From Enterovibrio coralii (GTDB lineage: Bacteria; Pseudomonadota; Gammaproteobacteria; Enterobacterales; Vibrionaceae), in assembly GCF_001559595.1 (NCBI RefSeq), contig NZ_LNTY01000006.1, forward strand, positions 496,001 through 560,000: a stretch of DNA of 64,000 nt, given 5' to 3'. The translations under genes were made by a program, and so were the position numbers. Below, piece by piece: positions 1 to 9,129 of the stretch. A model generated the notes under the pieces. It was not told the DNA's origin, did no database searches, and saw nothing but the letters and a program-made list of their open reading frames with translations. Position 1 is the first letter of the stretch; each line of letters begins with the position of its first letter.

Positions 1-310
1 TCACTGAACGTGATTCACCGCCCTGCAATTTGGGATGCGACAACGTCATGGTCCAACTCAGAAACGCTACGTCTGCGTTAACGGCATAGTCATGAACCTC
101 AAAGCGACAGTCGTTGACGTTGGTGTACAGTGATTCGAAGTAGCTCGCGAGGTTGCCATAACCCTCAATGCGATGCGCCGGGTCTTCAAACACCACGTCG
201 TCGCTGTAAATCTCATCTAGTGTCTTGAGGTTGTCCTTCCTCAGCGACGAATAGATGGAGATAAACTTGTCGAGCGTATCTCGTTCCGAATTAATGGTTG
301 AGTGCATCAT
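1..310 (-). CDS. SnoaL-like / NTF2-family protein (3' end cut by window)
   Basis: The reading frame starts at an ATG overlapping the photolyase stop (ATGA), so the two are probably translationally coupled. It runs off the left edge; about 103 residues are visible. The N-terminal region has the look of a small NTF2/SnoaL fold, with a helix followed by a segment reading DEIYSDDVVFEDPAHRIEG, typical of nuclear-transport-factor-2-like proteins. Such proteins commonly sit beside photolyase, SDR and cyclopropane-synthase-like genes in Vibrionaceae light or singlet-oxygen operons. The catalytic role is unknown. The family call is fairly secure, the function is not. Confidence 0.75.
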   Translation of the reverse strand, partial: MMHSTINSERDTLDKFISIYSSLRKDNLKTLDEIYSDDVVFEDPAHRIEGYGNLASYFESLYTNVNDCRFEVHDYAVNADVAFLSWTMTLSHPKLQGGESRSV

Positions 311-1757
311 GATTCAGCCCTGTGCGTGTTTTGGTTAGCCTTCGCGTTTTCAAACATGGCGATAGCTTTTTCGCGCGCTAATTTGTGGTTGACGATGGGC
401 TTGGGATACGAAAGCTCCAACCCCTGTTTTTCTGCCCATTTGTGAGGATCGTGGAGAGCCTTTTCAGGAACAGTTTCTAATTCTTTCAACCATCTACGGA
501 TAAATCGGGTATTCGGATCAAATTTCTTGCTCTGCGCTTCAGGGTTAAAAACGCGGAAATAAGGTTGGGCATCCGTGCCTACAGATGCAGACCATTGCCA
601 CCCACCGTTGTTCGCCGCAAAATCACCATCAATTAAACGAGACATGAAGTACCTTTCACCCCATCGCCAATCAATGTGTAAGTCCTTGACCAAAAAGCTC
701 GCAACAATCATTCTCAGGCGATTATGCATCCACCCTGTTTCGTTTAATTGCCGCATTGCAGCATCAACAATGGGGTAACCCGTCTTGCCTTGCTTCCATC
801 GTTCAAACTTGAGTTCGTCACCATCCCAGTTGATGTTATCTGTCCAATCTTGAAAGGCTTTTCCTTTGCTGATTTCTGGGTAGCGCGCCACGATGTGCTG
901 ATAAAACTCACGCCAGATAATCTCTGACAGCCAAATAAATCCGCCGCCAGCACCTCGCTCAATACAGTCCGGTTGTTCAGCCAGTAGTCTGGCAACACAT
1001 TGCCTTGGTGAGATGGCACCAATAGCAAGATAAGGAGAAAGCTGACTGGTGGCAGGAATCGCCGGAAAGTCTCGTGATTCGTCATACTGCTCGACACGAT
1101 AACGGCAGAAATCTCTGAGACGCTGAATGATAGTGCTGTCATCCGTAGGCCAACTTACCGAGTCAACTTGCGGGTAACGGAATTCAATCGCGTTCTGATT
1201 CTTCAGCAACCCTTGCGTCAGCACATTGGTCGCAACTGCATCGGGTGTTTTTAATGCTGGGGTGGCATTTGAATGAATTTTTTCACCCACGCCTTTTTGA
1301 ATGGTGTGAATACGCGATAGGTGTTTCCATCGCCATTAACGATGGTGCCTGGTGAGAAAATACATTTGTGGTCAAACGTGTGAAGCGAGGTGCTTGTGAG
1401 GCTCAATAAACCAGAAATACCGTTGTCTCGCGTTACCTCGTCAAACTCATAGTCTTTGGTGCTGTAGATATCCGCAATTTGGTATTCTTGGCAAAGTTGA
1501 GCGAGCACGGGATTGATGTCGCTAAATGTTCCCACGCTTTTGACAATCAGCGGGATGTTCAGTGCTTCAAGCTCTTGCCTTAATACCTGTAATCGTCGAC
1601 AGATAAGGTCCGCCTGAATCGGTGCCATGTGGTGTGATTTCCACTGCTCATGTGTTTCGAAAAACACCGCAATGACAGGCTCACCGCCTTCACAGGCTTT
1701 CGTCAACGCAAGATTGTCTTTAACGCGCAGGTCACGTCTGAACCACATCAGTTTCAT
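307..1757 (-). CDS. phrB: Deoxyribodipyrimidine photolyase (class I), frameshifted
   Basis: This light-driven flavoenzyme repairs cyclobutane pyrimidine dimers. The start MKLMWFRRDLRVKDN opens the N-terminal alpha/beta antenna domain. The C-terminal FAD domain carries the class I signatures WLSEIIWREFYQHI, GYPIVDAAMRQL, and NNGGWQWSASVGTDAQPYF. The frame breaks near 1253. Adding one base there (AA to AAA on the plus strand) joins ...MPPQH to LKTPDAV and gives one protein of about 483 residues, the normal length. The start overlaps the MerR gene stop by 4 bp (ATGA) and the stop overlaps the next gene, so this is an operon of coupled genes. The deletion is likely a sequence error, but real inactivation cannot be excluded. 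Confidence 0.9.
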
Positions 1758-2602
1758 TGCGTTACTCCCTTATCCGTTTGCTTTTCGTTTTCCACTACAC
1801 CCGACGACAGCTCTGGGTGTATTACGACGCACTTTCCTGCCAGTTCAACAACCAAACCACCTTTGGCGACGACATCTTCTATGTCTTTGCGCAAGGCAGT
1901 CGGTAACGCCTGATCAGAAAACATCACAAGTTTGTCGATACCTTGGTCTACCAGCGAGGCGTAAAGCCCTGTGATGCCCGTGTTGACGTCCTCAAGCGTT
2001 GTGACACTGTAACCGTTTAGCTGTAACTGCAACGCTTTGGTGTAAATTCGGTACCCGTACTTTTCATCTAATCCGATAAGCCAGCAGCGTTTCTGGGCTT
2101 TACCTTTTGCCGCTTCGAAAGACAAATGCACCAACAGGTTACGCAGGGTTGTTTGCCACAGACTCACGTAAGGTTTCATGGCCTGCGATTTGTGCGTTGA
2201 AAGCCAGTCATCTAAGGGTTCAAAGATGCGCTTACTCAACACCTGAATCGGATAGTGTTTGGTCAAATCTAACAACTTGTTCGTCAGGCCTTTGGCGTTT
2301 AAAGACATCAATGCATCTTTGATGCCTTCAAACTCCTCGTTCGACGTGTCGCTGACACGCTGTTGCTCAGGCTGGTTTTCAAGCAAGGCTTTGACCTGAC
2401 TGACGGGCACACCTTTGTCGAGCCAAACCAGAATGCTGCGGATACGACTCACATCATCCGTGGTGTAGAGGCGATGGCCTTTTGGCGTGCGTTGCGGCTT
2501 TAACAAACCATAACGACGCTGCCACGCTCTCAAGGTGACGGAGTTAACGCCGGTCAACTCAGACACTTCACCAATGGTCAGCAAGGTTTCCTCAGAGCCC
2601 AT
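1754..2602 (-). CDS. MerR-family regulator, LitR/CarH-like without B12-binding histidine
   Basis: 282 residues. An N-terminal MerR winged helix (about residues 5-75) includes LTIGEVSELTGVNSVTLRAW and RRYGLLKPQRTPKGHRLY. A helical linker and a C-terminal region shaped like a cobalamin-binding domain follow. The DxHxxG motif that binds B12 in CarH/class I LitR is not visible; the matching strand reads GLDEKYGYRIYTKAL. This resembles the B12-independent class II LitR proteins known from Pseudomonas, which control photolyase genes by light together with a partner photoreceptor. It lies directly upstream of, and overlaps, phrB. It probably represses its own operon through the TGTACA repeats at 3567-3640. 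The regulator family is certain; light control is inference. Confidence 0.85.
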   Translation of the reverse strand: MGSEETLLTIGEVSELTGVNSVTLRAWQRRYGLLKPQRTPKGHRLYTTDDVSRIRSILVWLDKGVPVSQVKALLENQPEQQRVSDTSNEEFEGIKDALMSLNAKGLTNKLLDLTKHYPIQVLSKRIFEPLDDWLSTHKSQAMKPYVSLWQTTLRNLLVHLSFEAAKGKAQKRCWLIGLDEKYGYRIYTKALQLQLNGYSVTTLEDVNTGITGLYASLVDQGIDKLVMFSDQALPTALRKDIEDVVAKGGLVVELAGKCVVIHPELSSGVVENEKQTDKGVTQ

Positions 2603-3551
2603 AACGCAACCTCAGGCTTTCTGGGTATGGATTCAGATAGCTTTGCTTCTCAAGGTATTGATCGGGGTTTTGCTGCAAGTGGTGATTAATCAGCGTTAAC
2701 GGTGCCAGCAGAGGCATGGTTCCTTTGCGGTAGGATTCAATCAGCCCTGCCAGTTCAGCCTTTTGCTGTTTGTCCAAATCACGCTTGAAGTAGCCTTGAA
2801 GGTGCATCAACACATTGGTGTTGTTCTTTCTGCTCGCGCGGTGCGCAATGGCTTGCATGAAACGGGTACGGTATTCCGCGAAAAATTCGTCGATCTCGTA
2901 GTCAGCAATCTTGGCCACGAACGCGCCCAGCTCTTTATAATCCGTTGGGCTGTGCGCCATCAGGACCAGCTTATAGCGGGAGTGAAAGTCGATAATCGCT
3001 TTGCGCGTGATCCCGTCAGACATCGACTGATACATGTCGTGCAGTGCAAACACACGGAAAACGAAATTTTCTTTGAGGACCGGGTCGTTGAGTCGACCGT
3101 CTTCTTCGATTGGCAGCCAAGGCATGCGATTCATCAGTTCAGCGGTGTAGAGACCGACGCCGATTTTCTCTGACGCCACATAGCCGTTTTCTCTGTAAAC
3201 CTTCACGCGTTCCATGCCACAGGTAGGCGATTTAGCACAGACCACATAGCCACACAGTTCCATGTCAGCCAAACGTTCCGCAGTGGCTTTACTGAACTCC
3301 ACCATTTTGTCTGTGTGGTCGATGTCTGCGTCTTTTGAATCCACAAGGCGGATGCCAATCTCTTCGCCGCGGTCCAGCAATCTGATGGTGGGTCTTGGCA
3401 CGCCAAGGCCAACGGCCATTTCAGGACAAACTGGCACGTACTCTACAAACGGGTTTAATTCTTCGCTGACAAAATGACTGCGCTTATGACCACTATCGAA
3501 TCTGACCTTCTCGCCAACAACACACGCACTGACACCTAATTTAATCGCCAT
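2592..3551 (-). CDS. DUF523 and DUF1722 (YbgA) domain protein
   Basis: 319 residues. The N-terminal DUF523 domain (about residues 1-145) has cysteines in VSACVVGEKVRFDSGHKRS and in YVVCAKSPTCGMERVKVY. The C-terminal DUF1722/YbgA domain (about 185-310) includes FHSRYKLVLMAHSPTDYKELG. The start at 3551 is preferred over an upstream ATG because AAGGAG lies 6-8 nt before it and the upstream extension is not protein-like and would cover the operator. The gene overlaps the MerR gene by 11 bp. DUF523/DUF1722 proteins sit next to photolyase genes in many gammaproteobacteria; their biochemical role was uncertain for long, and DUF523 proteins have been linked to 2-thiouracil desulfurization. Function here is unassigned. 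Confidence 0.85.
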   Translation of the reverse strand: MAIKLGVSACVVGEKVRFDSGHKRSHFVSEELNPFVEYVPVCPEMAVGLGVPRPTIRLLDRGEEIGIRLVDSKDADIDHTDKMVEFSKATAERLADMELCGYVVCAKSPTCGMERVKVYRENGYVASEKIGVGLYTAELMNRMPWLPIEEDGRLNDPVLKENFVFRVFALHDMYQSMSDGITRKAIIDFHSRYKLVLMAHSPTDYKELGAFVAKIADYEIDEFFAEYRTRFMQAIAHRASRKNNTNVLMHLQGYFKRDLDKQQKAELAGLIESYRKGTMPLLAPLTLINHHLQQNPDQYLEKQSYLNPYPESLRLRYGL

Positions 3552-3566
3552 AATCCTGCTCCTTGT

Positions 3567-3590
3567 TGTACAGGTTTTATTATTTGTACA
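3567..3590. promoter_or_regulatory. TGTACA-N12-TGTACA direct repeat, proximal LitR-type operator
   Basis: Two exact TGTACA hexamers start at 3567 and 3585, separated by 12 bp, just upstream of the DUF523 gene ribosome-binding site. As I recall, class II LitR regulators bind a TGTACA-N12-TGTACA-type element, so this is probably an autoregulatory site for the MerR protein encoded downstream. Confidence 0.6.
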
Positions 3591-3616
3591 ACTTAAGCGT
3601 AACAATGGATCACTCT

Positions 3617-3640
3617 TGTACAAATATTTTTTAGCGTACA
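3617..3640. promoter_or_regulatory. TGTACA-N12-CGTACA direct repeat, distal LitR-type operator
   Basis: A second pair with the same 18-bp period lies at 3617 and 3635, exactly 50 bp from the first pair. The equal architecture of the two pairs argues for a functional operator rather than chance. A light-regulated promoter for the operon is expected in this interval. Confidence 0.55.
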
Positions 3641-3674
3641 AGTTAAAAAAGCGTGAATTATGCAACAGAGGGCA

Positions 3675-3707
3675 TTAAAAAGCCCGCTCAATGAGCGGGC
3701 TTTAGTT
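3675..3707 (-). terminator. Rho-independent terminator after the SbmA-like gene
   Basis: Stem GCCCGCT / AGCGGGC around a short loop, followed on the minus strand by five T. It lies just downstream of the transporter stop codon and separates it from the photolyase operon. Confidence 0.85.
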
Positions 3708-3721
3708 TTAATTTCAAACAG

Positions 3722-4735
3722 TTACTGGTCAGTGGCAGCTTCTTGCTCTGCATTGATAGCTATTTCAATTTGTTCTTCAAAACCTTTGAGACGTTTGTAA
3801 ATCGACATGAGCTCTACAATCGTGCTCCAAGAATGAACAAGGAATTGGAACGAGTCTTCCACCTTACCAAACGCGCGCAAGATCTGTTGCAGGACACCTA
3901 GCGTGATTGCGCCAGAGACAATCGTTGGGCCCAAAGCAATGTATGGCACGATCACTGTGTACTGAATGTATGACCACTTTGCGATATCAAAGTAGAGGTA
4001 GTGGCGATACAAGTTGAAGTAGTTTTTACGAACGTTTTGGAACAGCTCTTTCACCGACTCGGGTTGCGCTCGTTCATCATGATCTTCACCGAAAACCAAT
4101 TCCTTACGGTATGCGGCTTCGACCTTTTGGTTTTTAAACTCAAGACCTGGCAGTTTGATACCCACAATAGCCAACAACACTGTGCCAAATAACGCAGAGA
4201 GAATGGCGAGGTAAACCAATGAACGGCTGACTTCTCCAATCCATGGCAACTCTGTCACGTTCTCACTTAAGGTCCACAGAATAGGAAGGAAGGCAACCAA
4301 TGTCATGACTGAACGCATAAAGCTAACACCCAGTCCTTCCATAATCCGTGCAAAGCGCATGGTATCTTCCTGGATACGCTGGGATGCACCTTCGATATGA
4401 CGGATTTTGTTCCAATGCGACATGTAGTAATCATTCATCGCAGTACGCCAGCGGAAAACGTAGTGCCTGACGAAGAAGTCGAGCATGACAGCGATGATGA
4501 TGTAGATGGAGACGATATTAAAGAACTCGACACACCCTGCGAAGAATTCTTCGAAGCTAACAGCGTTTGGTTCAGTAAGGGCTTTTTGTATGAGGTTGTA
4601 AAAAGAACCAAACCACTCATTTACTTTGACATCAATTTCTACTTTGTACCAAGTCACATAGAGGATTAGCGCAGAACCGAGAATCGACCAATGAAACCAG
4701 CGCTTATCCAGAAAAAACGATTTAAACATAAACAC
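3722..4735 (-). CDS. sbmA: SbmA/BacA-like inner-membrane peptide transporter
   Basis: 337 residues with about seven membrane segments. The protein opens MFMFKSFFLDKRWFHW and contains WYKVEIDVKVNEWFGSFYNL, FRWRTAMNDYYMSHWNKIRH, EGASQRIQEDTMRF and a C-terminal segment FGKVEDSFQFLVHSWSTIVE, all typical of SbmA/BacA. The family imports peptides (microcins, proline-rich antimicrobial peptides) using the proton gradient and has the fold of an ABC exporter membrane domain without an ATPase. Enterobacterial SbmA is longer (about 400), mainly at its ends. A weak Shine-Dalgarno (AAGGA) precedes the first ATG; the second Met (residue 3) is an alternative. It is transcribed alone, with its own terminator. 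Confidence 0.85.
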   Translation of the reverse strand: MFMFKSFFLDKRWFHWSILGSALILYVTWYKVEIDVKVNEWFGSFYNLIQKALTEPNAVSFEEFFAGCVEFFNIVSIYIIIAVMLDFFVRHYVFRWRTAMNDYYMSHWNKIRHIEGASQRIQEDTMRFARIMEGLGVSFMRSVMTLVAFLPILWTLSENVTELPWIGEVSRSLVYLAILSALFGTVLLAIVGIKLPGLEFKNQKVEAAYRKELVFGEDHDERAQPESVKELFQNVRKNYFNLYRHYLYFDIAKWSYIQYTVIVPYIALGPTIVSGAITLGVLQQILRAFGKVEDSFQFLVHSWSTIVELMSIYKRLKGFEEQIEIAINAEQEAATDQ

Positions 4736-5026
4736 ACATCCTTAAGCCTTGTGTCACTCTTTGAGTCCGTAAATGAGAAAGAGTTTCTTGGGTCTGTTGT
4801 GCTTTGGTGATCAACAGACCCTAGTCTTACCAAATTGAACGTATTTTCTCGCCCTATCTTTCAGTCTAGTCTTAGAATTTGAGAAATACTCGACGTTAAC
4901 AAATTGATCTTATTGATTAAAACAGGAAAAGACCGATTCCACCAGCGATTCATCACGCAATCAACTGCAACGAAAATATTTTTCATTCGCAAATAGTGAG
5001 CGGCGATCGAGTCGCCGCTTCACCAG

Positions 5027-6565
5027 TTATTGAAGGAGAACATGTGTTGATGACAAAGATGTTGGAGGAGTAAACGAGGTTTTGAAGATATCAAAGGGAA
5101 CAGGATCGCCAAAGTAAGAGCCTTGAAGCATCTCAACACCTGCCCCAATGAGATAGTCAGCTTGGGTTTTATTTTCAATCCCTTCCGCCACGACATGAAG
5201 CTTGGATTCACGCGCAAAGGCAAGGATGGAATCGAGGATCTTGATCTTAAAGTTTTCGGTTCCGATGCCATCAACAAACATACGATCAATTTTGATCGTG
5301 TCGATGTTCAAAATATGCAGGTAAGAAAACGCGCCATAGCCCGTTCCACAGTCGTCCAGCTTGATGGAAATCCCCTGCTCAGTAAGTGTCTCAATGCACT
5401 CTGCCGCTTTGTTTAAGTCGCTGAACTTGGTTCTTTCCGTGATTTCTAGTGAGAGGATATGCGGATCGATACCGGAGTCTTTCAGTTTTCCCAAAAGTTT
5501 CTCAGCCGTGTCTGGCTTTTCCAAATAGCTTGGCGACACATTAACACTGACAAAGAAACGCTCTGGTAGGTCGATACTTTTCAGGTGATGCAAAACATTG
5601 TCGACCAACTGGTCAGTGATCTTGTCGATCGCACCATTTTGTTCAGCCAAAGGGATAAATGTATCTGGCGGAATATATTCCCCGTTTGACGCCAGCCATC
5701 GAACAAGCACTTCCCCACCCACTACTTTGTAACCAGAGCCTTCCGGTTGCACAATAGGTTGGTAAAACGGTTTTAGCTCGTTGGATTCAATCGCTTCATT
5801 CAATAAGCCGCTTAGGCCTTTACGCTCCGTCTGATTGAGCTCGAATCCCACGGCAAACAGCACACCTAACAACACGATAAGCACGGAGAACATGTCCACC
5901 AGCTCTCCCACCAAGAAATCTACGCCTTCTTGATTGATGTAGAGCTTAATCATCATTCTGTTCTCGCCCATCGGCCCTTCATACACTTCCCAATACGGCT
6001 CATTGGAGTGTTGATATAGCTGAACGGTGCGCCCGTCGACATCGACAGTCATGTACAAGCATTCTTCACAATTAGAGAGGAAGTTACGAGGTTGCTGGAA
6101 GATGAAACGAAGAATTCCTTTGCTGGTGTGAAGACGCATTTCCTCGAACTGGCTGTTTTCCATCACCAAGGTTACGTCGCCAAAGTCGAGTTCATCAGAT
6201 GGCGGAAATTTACCGAGTGGCCGACCCGCTTTCTCGCTGTTGTAGATTGAGCAGGAATGCTTGTCTGGTAGATGAAGATCTACGTAATCGACGAAGAGGT
6301 TGCCTGATTTGGCTTGGTTCATCAGCTCAATGTCTTCGTTATCACACTGGTAGCTAATTCTTGTTGACAGAGATTTGAGTTGCTCAAAGCTCTCCCGGTA
6401 AAGACCAGAATAGAGTTTGGACAACACCGCTGCATCTTCTTGAATTTTCTGCTTTACGAGCCAGTTGGCCACCGTAAATTGGGAAAAGTACGCAACCAGT
6501 GCTGCGAAGATAATAATAAGTACTGCTTTTGTGTGTTTCTTGAGCCAATCCACTTCGGCTCCCAT
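5027..6565 (-). CDS. EAL-domain c-di-GMP phosphodiesterase with CSS-like periplasmic sensor
   Basis: 512 residues. A membrane segment (about 14-34) is followed by a periplasmic region of about 195 residues with cysteines in YQCDNED and HSCSIYNS, resembling the CSS-motif domain of redox-sensing PDEs. A second membrane segment lies at about 225-242 (VDMFSVLIVLLGVLFAVGF), and a cytoplasmic EAL domain at about 250-500. Catalytic motifs are present: GGEVLVRW (EVL instead of EAL), SVNVSP, LEITER, LDDCGTGYG, IKID and VAEGIE. Together these predict hydrolysis of c-di-GMP to pGpG. The EVL variant is common among active enzymes. No neighbour is co-transcribed. Start codon choice is moderately certain because the ribosome-binding site is weak. 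Confidence 0.9.
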   Translation of the reverse strand: MGAEVDWLKKHTKAVLIIIFAALVAYFSQFTVANWLVKQKIQEDAAVLSKLYSGLYRESFEQLKSLSTRISYQCDNEDIELMNQAKSGNLFVDYVDLHLPDKHSCSIYNSEKAGRPLGKFPPSDELDFGDVTLVMENSQFEEMRLHTSKGILRFIFQQPRNFLSNCEECLYMTVDVDGRTVQLYQHSNEPYWEVYEGPMGENRMMIKLYINQEGVDFLVGELVDMFSVLIVLLGVLFAVGFELNQTERKGLSGLLNEAIESNELKPFYQPIVQPEGSGYKVVGGEVLVRWLASNGEYIPPDTFIPLAEQNGAIDKITDQLVDNVLHHLKSIDLPERFFVSVNVSPSYLEKPDTAEKLLGKLKDSGIDPHILSLEITERTKFSDLNKAAECIETLTEQGISIKLDDCGTGYGAFSYLHILNIDTIKIDRMFVDGIGTENFKIKILDSILAFARESKLHVVAEGIENKTQADYLIGAGVEMLQGSYFGDPVPFDIFKTSFTPPTSLSSTHVLLQ

Positions 6566-6834
6566 TGCGTCCCATCAACCTGTAGCTAAGAATAGGACAC
6601 TTGAAGCCAATGATTTTAAAAAAAAGCGAGACTTAGGAAGGATTCACCAGCAAAACCGTTTTCTCAAAATTGGCAGGAAGGCAGAAATCATTAAAATTTC
6701 ATACACCCGTATGAAAGCTTCCATACAACGCTAATGTAATGTTATTTCTTATTTTTAAGACTATTTTTACCTGTGGTTACATTGCGGTTTGAATGTTATG
6801 TCATAGACTTCATTGAGAGACATTTGACTCACAA

Positions 6835-9096
6835 ATGAGGTTTCCCCACTTGCACGACACCTATCAGCGTAATGCACCTTATACCGAGAGTTCCCAGAAC
6901 GCACCTCGCTTTGTGTCTGTGGCTGCCATTGCCGTCATCTGTATGCTCATTCTCATTTCTACCTTTACGCTGTATCGCAGTGCCCAATCCAGACAAGTTG
7001 AACTGCAAGATCAAATGCTGAGCATTGAGGTAAACAGACTGCAACGGGCGATAGAGGTAAACCTTCAAAAAGAAGCGTATTTCATCGTCTGGCTCGCCAA
7101 TAACTTTCAAAACGACGGTCAGATAACTAAAGAAAATTGGCTTTCCGTTACCTCAAACATTCGCGAAACCTTCCCGTTCTTTATCGGCGTCTACTGGATG
7201 AATACCGACGGCGAGATGCTTCTGAATTCACCGTCTAAATTCAAACCCAATGTAGATATGAGCACCTGGCAAATCACCCCGCCCGTGCAGTTCAATACCA
7301 TGCCGGTGCTTTCCAAGCTTTCTACCTCAAACGTCATCAAAGACAGCAATGGCGAACTGTTTGTGGAAATGCGCCATCCGGTAGAGTTTAACGGCCGCAT
7401 TGCGGGCTATTTGGGTGCAAGATACAACGTCGACCATATGCTCAAAGCCATTGCAGCCCAGTTCCTTCGCCCTGAACAGACGTTGGTGCTGAGCGACAGC
7501 GTAAATCAATTCTACGGAGAGCTTCCAAATGGACATGGTGTGCTCACCAACATGGTCGACGTCAACGCGCTAAACGGGAAATGGCAACTGACGGTTTGGC
7601 AACAAACTGACTATGACCGCAGCTATTTCTCTTTGCCGATGCTGATTTTTATCTCCGGCATTGTTGTGACTGTCCTGGTGGCAATTTCGCTCTATTTATT
7701 GGAAGTGAATGTCATGGGTCGTCGAGCAGAATCCGCGACCGTTGCCAAGCTTAAAGGCGAGATCACGCAGCGCCGCGAAGTGGAAGCGCAGTTACAGTTT
7801 ACGGCCAATCACGATCCACAAACTCACCTTCCCAACCGCTTTGCGTTGGAAACCTACTTGGAGCGTTCCATCCGAGGAGAACAAGACGTTGTCTTGATGT
7901 GTATCGCGCTAGATAAGCTTCAAGAAGTGAATGATATGTATGGCTACTTGGTCGCCGACCAATTGCTGCTTGAAGCCGCCAAACGTTTCAAATCTGTGCT
8001 CCCACCCCATGCGCTGCTTGCCAGAACCAGCAACGACCAATTTATGATTGCTTGTCCCGGCATGTCGCAACTCGAAGCCGAAATGCAGGCCAATCAGTTA
8101 AGGATGTGTTTAGAGGAAGAGTTCTTTATCGAAGATAACGACATTCTCACAACCTGTGCGATTGGTATTGCGTATCGCTACATCGAAGACATGCGTGCTG
8201 ATGAGTTACTTCGCCACGCAGACACCGCCGCTCATAAAGCAAAAGCACTGGGTAGCCGCAAGGTGGTCGCCTACAACCAAACCATGCAAGAACAGCTCAA
8301 TCACAAGAAAGAGCTGGAACGTGCGATACGTAAAGCCATCAACAATGATGAACTTCAATTGCACTTCCAACCGCAGGTGGATTTGCGCACCCGTCAGGTT
8401 GTTGGTGTAGAAGCTTTAGTTCGCTGGGAGTCCAGTAACGGCACAGTGATCAGTCCGGATATCATCATCCAAACCGCTGAAGAAACGGGGTTGATGCAGC
8501 GTCTCGGTCATTGGGTAGTAGATACCGCTCTCAAGCAGTTCTCGCACATGCTAGATGAACGATGCGCACCAAAATGCATCGCGATTAACGTCTCTGGCCA
8601 TGAGTTCCAAGATGGGTATCTCGCGGATTATGTGATTCGCTCAGTGACCCGCTATGACATTCCACCGCAACGCGTGCAAATAGAGCTAACCGAGCAGGTG
8701 TTCATTGAAAACCTTGAGCGTAACCAGCACATCTTGAACCGCTTAACTACTTCTGGCATTAGCCTCGCGATTGATGACTTTGGTACAGGTTACTCTTCTC
8801 TTGCTTACCTCAAGCACTTCCCGGTTAACACGGTGAAGATAGACCGCGGCTTTATCAAAGATCTCCCACAATCAAAAGACGATCTGGTGATTTGTCAGGC
8901 GGTGGTAAGCATGGCGAATTTGCTGCAACTGAAGGTGGTAGCGGAAGGTGTTGAGACGATAGATCAGCAAGAACTGCTGAGAAACATAGGCTGTAATTTT
9001 GCGCAGGGACACTTCTACTATCCGCCGATGACAGCCGACGATCTTATTGCCCTGCTCAAAAAACAAAGAGCCGGGCGTTTATACCCGGCATCTTAA
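6835..9096 (+). CDS. Membrane GGDEF-EAL protein, degenerate GGDEF with intact EAL
   Basis: 753 residues. Membrane segments at about 27-47 and 268-290 enclose a periplasmic CHASE-like sensor domain. A GGDEF domain follows (about 330-480) whose signature is SNDQF in place of GGDEF, so cyclase activity is unlikely. The C-terminal EAL domain (about 495-745) keeps VEALVRW, INVSGHEF, IELTEQVF, IDDFGTGYSS, VKIDRGF and VAEGVE. It is predicted to be a c-di-GMP phosphodiesterase in which the GGDEF remnant may serve as a GTP-binding regulatory module. It is divergent from the other EAL gene across a 270-bp intergenic region. A short GC-rich hairpin overlaps its 3' end (9070-9089). Confidence 0.9.
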   Translation: MRFPHLHDTYQRNAPYTESSQNAPRFVSVAAIAVICMLILISTFTLYRSAQSRQVELQDQMLSIEVNRLQRAIEVNLQKEAYFIVWLANNFQNDGQITKENWLSVTSNIRETFPFFIGVYWMNTDGEMLLNSPSKFKPNVDMSTWQITPPVQFNTMPVLSKLSTSNVIKDSNGELFVEMRHPVEFNGRIAGYLGARYNVDHMLKAIAAQFLRPEQTLVLSDSVNQFYGELPNGHGVLTNMVDVNALNGKWQLTVWQQTDYDRSYFSLPMLIFISGIVVTVLVAISLYLLEVNVMGRRAESATVAKLKGEITQRREVEAQLQFTANHDPQTHLPNRFALETYLERSIRGEQDVVLMCIALDKLQEVNDMYGYLVADQLLLEAAKRFKSVLPPHALLARTSNDQFMIACPGMSQLEAEMQANQLRMCLEEEFFIEDNDILTTCAIGIAYRYIEDMRADELLRHADTAAHKAKALGSRKVVAYNQTMQEQLNHKKELERAIRKAINNDELQLHFQPQVDLRTRQVVGVEALVRWESSNGTVISPDIIIQTAEETGLMQRLGHWVVDTALKQFSHMLDERCAPKCIAINVSGHEFQDGYLADYVIRSVTRYDIPPQRVQIELTEQVFIENLERNQHILNRLTTSGISLAIDDFGTGYSSLAYLKHFPVNTVKIDRGFIKDLPQSKDDLVICQAVVSMANLLQLKVVAEGVETIDQQELLRNIGCNFAQGHFYYPPMTADDLIALLKKQRAGRLYPAS

Positions 9097-9129
9097 TCAG
9101 TTCACTATGAAAACGCGTTGGTGGCAATC

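Noticed and set aside
9067..9092. Hairpin at the end of the GGDEF-EAL gene as a strong terminator
   Set aside because: The stem GCCGGG / CCCGGC is good, but there is no real T run after it, so I did not list it as a terminator.
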